Shown here: positions 56,654 through 64,000 of the stretch, in pieces
Position numbering within the stretch: position 1 is the stretch's first letter
Layout: every line of letters begins with the position of its first letter
Source of the DNA: Cycas panzhihuaensis
Lineage: Eukaryota > Cycadophyta
Direction of reading: 5' to 3'
Assembly: GCA_023213395.1 (NCBI GenBank)
Contig: CM041465.1
Location: forward strand, 97,223,741-97,287,740
Length of the DNA: 64,000 nucleotides
Notes under the pieces: generated by a model
Seen by the model: the letters and a program-made list of their open reading frames with translations, nothing else
What the model was told of the DNA's origin: nothing
Databases searched by the model: none
Made by a program: the position numbers and the translations under genes

Positions 56654-56905
56654 ATGGCATTCAGTATCTTCATTGATGGAAGTAGTAGGAGAAACCCAAG
56701 ATCGTCTGCTTTTTATTAGGTGGTTTATGACCAATCAAGAAGTCCCTTCCTTTCTATGGGGTCTTTTATACCTAGAGTGACTAATAATGAAGTTGAATAT
56801 CTTGTTGTTATAGGAGCCTTATTAGATGTTTCTTGTATTTACCTTGGACCTATTATTATATATGCTAACTCTTAGGTTATATTTTATCAATTGGTTGGGA
56901 TGTAT
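56654..56905 (+). pseudogene. pol: B archaeal-type RNase H domain
   Basis: Frame from ATG 56,654: AFSIFIDGSSRRNPRSSAFY, a stop, VVYDQSRSPFLSMGSFIPRV, TNNEVEYLVVIGALLDVSCI and YANS, a stop, VIFYQLVGMY. This is the pattern of the archaeal-type RNase H acquired by Tat elements (FDG..+.NP....G...Y, TNN.AEY.ALI.GL, GDSQ...Q..G). The first Asp and the Glu of VEY are kept; the Asp of DSQ is Asn. Length and spacing fit a full domain missing its last helix. Both stops are TAG where Q or W would fit. Confidence 0.82.
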
Positions 56906-57480
56906 TAAGTCCACTCTCCATGACTCTTTCTCTTGCATCATTAGGCTTCATCATTGTTGTCCCTATTTACTTCAGTTACCATTTAATATATACCTTGTTC
57001 CCTTAATCTTGAAGCTAACACTCTTGTTTTTTCTCTTTTATAAGCCTATTACCATTTATTTTAGATGGTTTTAAGCTTATAAAAATAGAGTATGGAAACC
57101 TTTCACCTGCTACCTTTTGATCTTTCATTTATCTTCTAGTTTTTTACTCTTTCTCATGATCTTTTCTTTCCTAAACCACCTCTACTCTGGAATGAGTATA
57201 AACTATCATGTATATATCATAACAAAAAAAAAAAAAATTATATAACCATAAAAGAACAGAAAAAGGAAGACTTATAAAAGCTATTAGATGTTTCCTTGGA
57301 TAGTCATATTGGTGAATGTATCCTATGCTCAAATTTAAAATGGGAATACAAAGGGAAAAAAGGTTTAGAGATAAGGTTTTATACATAAGTTTTAAGAGAG
57401 AAAGATAAATATATATATATGATGATAAAAAATATAGTACATTTATCACCCAGGTGACTCATAATATATGTTGAGGCTCA
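56906..57480 (+). other. B, sequence after RNase H
   Basis: Possible degraded end of the RNase H/connection region to about 57,190, then AT-rich sequence with short TA runs and a poly-A. No integrase motifs found. Confidence 0.45.
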
Positions 57481-58845
57481 TAAAATATCTCTCATCACCC
57501 CCCATCTCCCATATAATATAGGGTACACTTATCTCTATGACCAATGATGAGATCCTTATAGAATGTTTGGACCTAGTCTTTCCCTCCTGCCTAAAGTCTC
57601 TCCATGTATAGACTCTCCACGAGGTGGGAGGTGGTGTTATCCTTGTTAGACTATATCACTTGCTGATGGAGTATATCTAGCTCCTACCTAAACCAATGTT
57701 ATCCACTATAGGTATCATCTCTCATCCTCATGTACCTTGATCTCTAGGTCTCACGTCCTTAGCTATGCCCTCATATCTATATAGAGATCTCAAGCTCAAA
57801 GTATATAACTAAAATACTTAATGTGACATCCCAATACTTTGTAATCCACTACATTCCATGTTGACATCTCTTTTAATGCTAGAATGTACAAAAAAATCAC
57901 CTCCAGAGTCTTCTAAATCTCTCTCAAGGTCATCGTCTCATCACCTACCTAAGGAAAACATGTAACTCATGATCAGTTCCTTGGGATAGGAAGCTCTCAT
58001 AAAACAAAAGTATGATGTGATGTAAGAAATAAATCAATTAACTAATGTACCTGATGATCCTCCTCTTATTGGCTCTACTCCCACCACCTCCTTTATTAGT
58101 GGTACCTCTCCTCCTTATGGCTCATAGGGAACCTCCTAAGTAGCTTTTCTACCTCCATCTTTGCCTTGCCTATTTGTAGATCCTAGCTCGATGCTTTGAA
58201 TAGAGCCTTCTCTCCCCTCCATAGGTGCTCCACCTCCTCTCTCAAGTACTTGGTGACTCCCTCCTACTCCCCTATTAGATGAGCCACCCCTTTTGCCTCC
58301 TTGTCTTACCTCCTCACCATCTCTGCCATCTCTCCTCCTACATCCTCCTCTATCTTGTCATCTCCCTCTCCCTCGTCCAACTATAGGAGCCTCCTCTACT
58401 ACCTCCCTCTCTATAACATCCATCTCATTATCACTCTAGGCTAGTAGCCCTACATAAGCATCCTCTATGAGCTACCTCCTATCATCCTACTGAGGAGTGG
58501 ACTATGAGTAATCTTAGTTATGATAGATAGATTATTATGAATCTGTAACCTCATGTTCCACCTATTCATCCCTAATTCTACCATTGTCAGATCTCCTAAC
58601 TCTTTTTCTAGTCTCATAAGTGGAACATGATCATATAACTAATACATCAAGATAGAGCTATATGAAAATCTATCCCTCCCCATCCTCTTGATCCTAAATA
58701 ACTGGTGACTAATTCTACCAACTATGTACTATCCCTAGTTGATCTAAATCCTCAGCTCACACCTCCTTACCACTCCTATCCGCTAAGTTAGAATCCCCAT
58801 GAAGTTTTAGGTTTTGGCTACCCTATAGATGATGATCAGGGCAAT
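57481..58845 (-). pseudogene. B antisense reading frame, unknown function
   Basis: The minus strand reads protein-like pieces that parallel those of A: RIGVVRRCELRI near 58,760 (A: TTVRRCEARERL near 26,900), a Glu/Asp-rich stretch and a probable coiled coil GGEMAEMVRR, EAKGVAHLIGE, YLREEVEHLWRGEKALFK near 58,330-58,190 (A: AHKTVFALLIKAR). The + strand match CTCACACCTCCTTAC at 58,756-58,770 against CTCACACCTCCTAAC at 26,903 shows the homology at DNA level. The frame lacks its N-terminal part, cut off by D at 58,846. Many stops. Confidence 0.5.
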
Positions 58846-59690
58846 TGTTGAGGTATAAAGTGATCCTATGGCTATGAGAAGACCAGAGGTAGGTCGGGTA
58901 ACCTAAGACATGCAGGTACAGACTGTGCAGAGGTACGCACAAGGCAAAACAGTGAAGAAATCAGCATTTTGGGTACGTATGATAGGTGCATACTTGGAAT
59001 GGGTACATATGACAGAGACATACCAGCAAAGGAATAAAACTAAACAAAAGTAGTACGCATGACCTAAAGGGACTAGTGAAGGCCTGTGAAGCTGTTAGAT
59101 ATATATATAGACGCACAAATCTAAAGAGTCATTAGTTAAAGTGCCTAACAAGTAATTAATGAAAGGATACATATGACTGAAGGGGTACGGCTATGACAGG
59201 TAGTCATAACCCTTCAGTCAAAAGGTACCAAGAAGAGTACTTAAGGAGATATACATAAACCAATAGGTTAGGGTGAGAGTTGATTATCACGGGTATACAA
59301 AGGTGCAGAAGCCAGTATGTATGACAGCCGGTTGGAGTAGTAGTGTATGATAAGTACCATCTGGGTATGCATGTATAACAGAAGGAATGTATGCTGCTAG
59401 AATACACAAGAATGCATTCCATCCTCTGTGTAATTAAACTGTTTACTTAGTAAAAGGAAGAGTTACATAGAAAGTTATGTATTCTTTGTGTTATGATGAT
59501 GAGATGCTGAGTATGTATTGAATTCTGTGCTACTGTATACCATTGTGGTATGATTCTGTGAAATATCTGTGGAATGTATGTGAATAACCATGTTGACAGT
59601 ATCCTAACCTAGACTATAGTGCTATGTAATCTTGACAAGTGTGGGGGTATCTCATAAGTGTAATAAGATAATCCCCTATATAAGTCAACA
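58846..59690 (+). repeat. 5' LTR of D
   Basis: Starts TGTTGAGGTATAAAG where B antisense similarity ends and finishes TATATAAGTCAACA before the primer-like site. It contains repeated copies of a short motif GTACRYATGA. Confidence 0.6.
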
Positions 59691-59691
59691 T

Positions 59692-59708
59692 TGGTTCCAT
59701 TGCCTACG
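59692..59708 (+). other. Primer binding site of D (probable)
   Basis: TGGTTCCATTGCCTACG one base after the LTR. It begins TGG as required, but the tRNA is not identified. Confidence 0.5.
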
Positions 59709-59827
59709 TCCATTGAGGAGGGATAGGGCCTAGGAGTTTTAAAATAAATGTGTAAAGGGCAGAGGACCCTGGCTGCCATCGTGATGGCAGGCTATAACTA
59801 AGCCACCGACAGTCAGGGGACCTTCCA

Positions 59828-62370
59828 ATGCCACCTAAGAGGCCTTCAAGGTCAGAAGAGCCCCAAAAAGGTACTTCACCTAAGAAGAAGGAAACTAGCT
59901 GACAAAGGGCATTAAGATGGTCGAAGGAAGCAAAACTCAGAAGGGCGAGGAGATTAAGTTCGCAGAACAATGAGACTAAGGGACAGTCCGTTGAAGGATC
60001 TGAGGCAAGTGGAGCCCAGACACCTCAAGAAGAGGGAACTAATGGCGAACATATGGTATTAACACCAGCCCCAATCAAAGATAATTTATTTAGCCTAAAA
60101 ATTGAAGGGAAACTAAAAGTAGATGAAAAACATCAAGAAACCTTAAAAGAGGGAAGTATACCTGTGGAGGATAGTCTGAAGGACCCAAGTGATAGCGATA
60201 AGAAGGCAGAGGAAGGTCCCTCAGTATATTAGGAGAATAAGCTCACGAGACAACTTTTTGAAGATTCATCAAAAAAGGGATATGATCAATCATATATTAC
60301 AGTGACACCGTTGACTATACAAGTGCCAGGTATAGTGGAACCTATACACATCAAAACTCCATTTAAGAATCTGCTATTTGAAAAAGATAATACAGTAGTA
60401 GGCACCCTAAGTGCATCCTCGAAGGAGGGGAGAAAGGAAAAATCACCACCAGGTGGGACACAGTTGTAATCTCCCAAAATGGATGATTATAGGGACTTTA
60501 GGAAGTTGATTTTTAATGATACTTTAGATGCAACAGAGCATGTATATCTCTTTCAGAATCTTATTGATGTAAAAAAGATCATAGACAAAGATGAAATCAA
60601 AGCGAGATTTGCTTATACGTTGAGAGGAGTACCCTTAGCGTGGTATAAAGAAACGAATAAGAATGAGCCATGGGTAAAGATTAAGAAAGCATTCGAGGAA
60701 AGATTTTAGAAGTTTCACAGTAACGAAGCAATGGAAATCACTCTGAGAGAAATTAGACAAAGGCCAAGAGAGTCAGTACTAACCTATATTAGCAGAATGA
60801 AAATCATTACGGCCAGCATAATTAACGAGATGATAATGGATCATAATATGAAAAACTATTTTGTGAGGGGACTGAATGAGAAATTGAGAGCTATGATGCA
60901 TGCTCATCTATGGAAATCATTTAAGAATGCCCAAGATCTAGCATTGGATTTTGAAATGCAAATGGATGCACAGGTAGGAGGATAGGATTCCCTATTGCTG
61001 AGATTATAAGATGAGATTAGAGAACTTAAACAAAATCAGTACAACTGACCCTTCTACTAGGTAGGGGTAGCAGAAGAGGAATCAGAGTTGGAAGCTTTAT
61101 GGAAAGAAGTGGCCAGATTAAAAATCAGAAATAACTGAGAAGAAGAAGAAACAACGAAAAAAAAGGACCATGCTTGAAGAATAACCAAATGGTGCCACAT
61201 TTGTGAAGAAAATTCATATACCACTAAGGAATGTGAATTGAATTTAAAAAATAGTGCATTACACCAACAGGATAGGTGGTGCCATATATGTGATATAGAT
61301 ACATATACAACCAAGGATTGCTTCTACAATCCCAGAGGAAAGGCTTATAGAGGACAAGGTAGGGGAAGGGGAGGCAACCCACCTCGAAATGTGTACACAA
61401 TGAGGGGTACACAAGAGCCCTTGAGGAAAAAACTGCCAATGGGTAGATGCCTTAACTGTTTATAGTTTAAGCACTGGAAGTCAGAATGCCCAACGAAGTA
61501 GGAATATGAACAAAAGCCATTCATATGTAATAACTATGACTCAAGTGACCATAAAACAGAAGATTGCAAAGGAAAGGCTAAAGCGACCAACTTAATGACG
61601 ATCATACCTGAAACCAAAAATATCAAACTTCAAAATAAACAAAAGGAGAAACTGAATGAAGGATATCCAGATCCGCCAACAGAGATGGATTGATTAAAAA
61701 AAGTAAAACAAATATTAGATGGCCTAGTCCAGGAAGAGAATGCATTACTAATGGGTAAACCAGAGACTAAATATGTATATGTATGAAAAAATAAACAAAA
61801 GGAAAAAGAGAATATAGTGGAAGAGCCTAAGGTGCAGCTGTAAATGGTGCAAATAGAGGAACTTTTCAAAGGATTTCCAGTAGAAGACATCCCAAGAATG
61901 CTACTGTTAATGGAAAATTTGGTTAAGTAGTTGTAGTTGGCCATTCTCGTATGCCAAGTCATCGATTAGATCAAAGGAGGAGTATTACAATGTGGAATCA
62001 CAAAAAGTTTGAAGCAAATAATACCATCATTTGATATGGGTCTGATGGTAACAATGACAGTCTTGGAAGAAACATTCCCAAGGGTAATCATTGATAAGGG
62101 TGCAGTGGTAAATGTATTACTAGCTTCGACTTGGCATAAACTGGGAAGCTCGAAGTTGGAAGCATCGACCTATTCGTTGAAATTGGCCAACGAATTATTA
62201 GTACGACCTATGGGGAGACTGGATGACATCAAGGTGGATGTGGTAGGGATAGTGGTGAGAATTGACTTCACAATCATCGAAACAGAGAAAGGGGCAATGC
62301 CCTATCCAGCACTCTTGAGAAGGCCATGGTTATATAAAATGCAATACCTTCAAAATTGGAAGAATGTAAC
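59828..62370 (+). pseudogene. gag: D gag-protease polyprotein, one frame with 18 stops
   Basis: The frame from ATG 59,828 runs without a frameshift to 62,370. Domains in order: basic N-terminus; hydrophilic region; gag core from 60,479 (DYRDFRKLIFNDTLDATEHV, FAYTLRGVPLAWYKE, EITLREIRQRPRESVLTYIS, MKNYFVRGLNEKLRAMMHAH); zinc knuckles at 61,190-61,580; linker; aspartic protease from about 62,030 (FPRVIIDKGAVVNVLLAS, ALLRRPWLYKMQ). The active site D-S/T-G-A reads D-K-G-A. Stops are 9 TAG, 6 TGA and 3 TAA. Gag would build the particle; protease would cut it. Reverse transcriptase lies beyond the E insertion. Confidence 0.88.
61187..61580 (+). other. D zinc-knuckle array
   Basis: Four CCHC-type units: WCHICEENSYTTKEC, WCHICDIDTYTTKDC, RCLNCL then FKHWKSEC, and FICNNYDSSDHKTEDC. 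Only the third keeps all ligands; the first two have Tyr for His and the fourth Tyr for Cys, each explained by one transition. Confidence 0.75.
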
Positions 62371-63512
62371 TGATCTAAATTTTAAATAGGAAAGTGAAGA
62401 CTTTAACTAATTGAAACAAAATCCAGAATAATTTACATTATTATTACATAGACTTAAAAATATTTAGAATTTTCTTACAAACTCCTTTTGTTTGTACTCT
62501 ATTGAGCATGTAAGGGACTACTATAGCATCTTGGGAGAGAGAAACTGAGTGTTGGTCACTCATTGAGCTGCTACTCGCACTTTGGAACCTCTGTCTTTGA
62601 ACTCTGCATAACATTTTTGGTTGTTGATTACCAAAAACCTCTTTTTGGTGAAGAAATTTGGCTAGCGTCTCTTTTTGGGATTTCTGCTACTACTATCTTC
62701 TCCACTCGGCTGCAACTACAATCTTCCAGGCTCCTTCACGATCCCTGCAACAGGTTTATTTTGCTGCACTTCCATCTTCTTCTCTCTCAATGCAGATTTT
62801 CAATCTTTAGAGCCGTTCTCTTTCTGGAAAGTAATTTCTTAAAGCTCTCCTCAAATCTTACTCTGTGCTGCGTTTAGGGCTACAACGTCCTCCTTTTCCT
62901 GTTGAAAATCTCCATCAAATTCCCCCTTTGTTCCTCTCCAGATTTTCACTTAAAAGCGTTTTCATTTGCAAGAGGTTTTTCTATTTTCCAATGAATTCCA
63001 AAATGGCTTATAAAATCTTAGAAAAATCCTTTTAATTTGGAGTTTTTCCTCTTTAAATGTGTAGAGGACACATGTGCGTACTCTTTCCTTGAATTTCGTG
63101 TGAAATGGATCCCATTTACACTGCCAAAATCATTTCCATTTTTGTTATTTTTCTATTTTTTGACTTCTAGGTAGCAGTTGATGCGGTTACTGTACCTGTA
63201 GTAGCAGTTACTATAGTTGTAGTAGCAGTTGATGCAGTTACAGTAGCACCTACATAGCAGTCGTAGCACCTATGTAGCATCTTGGTAGCAGTTGTAGCAC
63301 CTTGCGTAGCACCTTGGTAAGAGTTGTAGAACCTTGGTAGCACCTATTTGCACTAGTAGAAATATATTTTTTACATTTTTTGAGCCTTTTAAAGGTATAT
63401 TTCTACTAAATGAAGACTATTAAGCCTTTTTAAGGTAATTTTCTACTACATAAAGACCATTTACATGAAAAACAAAGTATTTTAAGAGTATTAAAGATCC
63501 GAAAATGGATCA
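62371..63512 (-). repeat. 3' LTR of E
   Basis: 1,142 bp with TGATC...GATCA ends, found by alignment to G1. Holds a minisatellite at 63,171-63,352. Confidence 0.82.
63171..63352. repeat. GTAGCA minisatellite in LTR of E
   Basis: Built from short units GTAGCAGTT, GTAGCACCTTG and GTAGTAGCAGTTGATGCAG, in irregular order. G1 has an unrelated 21-bp repeat at the corresponding place. Confidence 0.85.
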
Positions 63513-63530
63513 GAACTCCCTCTTTTTAGG
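63513..63530 (-). other. Polypurine tract of E
   Basis: Minus strand CTAAAAAGAGGGAGTTC before the LTR start TGATC. Confidence 0.7.
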
Positions 63531-63550
63531 AGTTCATAGCCTCATGAACT

Positions 63551-64000
63551 TTATAGTTGTAGATGAGGGAATTTGATTTTCCTTATCTCCTTATTATACC
63601 ATTTTGCTTTGCTAGGTACTTGTCCTTTCTCTACAATTATGAAGGACTCGATTATGCCTCTTTGAGTCTTGGTCTGCTTCCTTTGAAGAATGCAATCATT
63701 TTGCATTAGTTCCTCTTTCTCTATCTGCAACTCCTCTAGATTTGGTAAGAGTGGAACTCTGTCTTCATCTTCATCCAACATGGATGGCTTGAACATCTTT
63801 AGATTCTCAACATTCACTATGGAATATATCTTCGTGAATTCTGGAAATTTAAGCTGGAAAGCATTTTCCCCAATTTTCTTCAAGATTGTAAAAGGACCAT
63901 ATCGTAAAGGCTTTAGCTTTTTGCCTTCACGTTGCAATCTTTTCTTATTGAGGTGCAACCAAACTTTATCTCCTTCCTTAAAGGAATGGCTAGTTCTTTA
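63551..64000 (-). CDS. pol: E pol C-terminus: GPY/F module and chromodomain (partial)
   Basis: Open from the window edge to the stop at 63,551, about 149 codons. It starts RTSHSFKEGDKVWLHLNKKR, continues EGKKLKPLRYGPFTILKKIG (GPY/F module, with GPF) and FPEFTKIYSIVNVENLKMFK, then an acidic linker DEDEDRVPLLPNLEEL and a C-terminal domain with DCILQRKQTKTQRGIIESF, IVEKGQVPSKAKWYNKE and KFPHL. The last part fits a chromodomain of chromoviruses (..IL..R......eflVKW.G....+.tW......fp.L), although the usual VKWKG reads IVEKG. Upstream pol is outside the window. Likely the youngest element of the nest. Confidence 0.85.

Larger units (their letters stand above)
36530..58845 (+). mobile_element. B: Tat-type Ty3/gypsy element, much interrupted
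   Basis: Primer site, gag, protease, start of reverse transcriptase, an archaeal-type RNase H and an antisense frame match the plan of A. Its 5' LTR is inferred to begin at TGTTATTCAATAGG (36,530) and end at 51,198; removing insertions I, J and C leaves about 2,850 bp, close to the 3.2-kb LTR of A. The left start is inference, because no second LTR exists in the window to align it with. Most of reverse transcriptase, RNase H and integrase is deleted. Element D cuts in at 58,846. Confidence 0.65.
58846..62370 (+). mobile_element. D: Ty3/gypsy element, 5' half
   Basis: LTR, primer-like site, gag with zinc knuckles and protease in order on the + strand. The element is cut in its protease-reverse transcriptase junction by E at 62,371. 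LTR start is inferred (TGTTGAGG at 58,846 with flanking GCAAT), because the second LTR is outside the window. Confidence 0.75.
62371..64000 (-). mobile_element. E: minus-strand chromovirus of the G1 family, 3' end
   Basis: LTR (62,371-63,512), purine tract and pol C-terminus align with G1 (11,425-13,020) and have the same orientation. The left flank is GTAAC (62,366-62,370), a candidate target duplication. The element continues beyond the window. Its visible pol frame has no stop before the natural end, unlike every other element here. Confidence 0.88.

Noticed and set aside
56654-56905. Captured host RNase H gene
   Set aside because: Position inside B, between reverse transcriptase remnants and the antisense frame, and the TNN.VEY pattern fit the known Tat RNase H and not a new host gene capture.
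59704-59970. 88-codon minus-strand open frame
   Set aside because: Shadow of the N-terminal gag frame of D on the + strand; no family resemblance.
62563-62877. 104-codon open frame on the + strand
   Set aside because: Inside the LTR of E on the opposite strand, not conserved in G1.
1-64000. Alternative genetic code with TAG read as Gln
   Set aside because: TAG is frequent in place of Gln and Trp, but TAA and TGA also occur and frames contain indels elsewhere. Methylation-driven decay of dead retrotransposons explains it.
1-64000. CRISPR array, tRNA, rRNA or bacterial operon
   Set aside because: The tandem repeats (21, 46 bp and GTAGCA type) lack unique spacers and lie in LTRs or a leader. 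No cloverleaf or rRNA core sequence was seen, and the sequence is plainly eukaryotic repeat DNA.
1-64000. Integrated pararetrovirus
   Set aside because: All reverse transcriptases seen are accompanied by integrase, LTRs, primer sites and purine tracts of Ty1/copia or Ty3/gypsy elements; no movement or coat protein signature was noticed.

Overview
The window looks like the genome of a repeat-rich seed plant. It is almost entirely LTR retrotransposon: Ty1/copia elements, Ty3/gypsy chromoviruses and Tat/Ogre-type giants. Met-tRNA-type primer sites, polypurine tracts and target-site duplications (TSDs) are still visible. No host protein-coding gene, rRNA, tRNA or CRISPR array can be supported, and nothing points to a narrower taxon. 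Nearly every reading frame is broken by stop codons or frameshifts, and copies differ mainly by transitions (C/T, G/A), as expected of old, silenced, methylated repeats.

Layout. 0.1-4.3 kb: a decayed + strand Ty1/copia element (Copia-1), with an LTR and leader of a second copia element (K) lying where its reverse transcriptase should be. 4.3-11.4 kb: older AT-rich sequence holding a short-LTR element of about 2.4 kb (L), a TA/GA microsatellite and two unidentified decayed reading frames. From 11,425 the rest of the window is one nest. A minus-strand chromovirus (G1, 11,425-33,131) was cut inside its reverse transcriptase by a complete 17.5-kb plus-strand Tat/Ogre-like element (A, 15,171-32,708) with a perfect 5-bp TSD (GTACC). 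G1 was cut again by a minus-strand copia element (H, from 33,132). H is cut by a second plus-strand Tat element (B, about 36,530-58,845).

The long 5' LTR of B appears to have been split by a minus-strand copia element (I, 36,560-41,767), a solo LTR (J, 42,194-42,732, TSD ATTCA) and another minus-strand copia element (C, 44,040-50,096). B is cut near its 3' end by a plus-strand gypsy element (D, 58,846-62,370). D is cut in its protease by a second chromovirus of the G1 family (E, 62,371 to the window end). This makes five levels: G1 > H > B > D > E.

Points of biological interest are an antisense reading frame downstream of pol shared by A and B; an archaeal-type RNase H in B that A lacks; chromodomains at the C-terminus of G1 and E pol; different minisatellites in the same LTR region of the G1/E family; a 46-bp tandem repeat in the leader of C; and a 2.5-kb gag-protease frame in D with 18 stop codons but no frameshift. 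E is the only element whose visible reading frame is unbroken to the window edge, which fits its innermost position. All boundaries, counts and alignments were read by eye.
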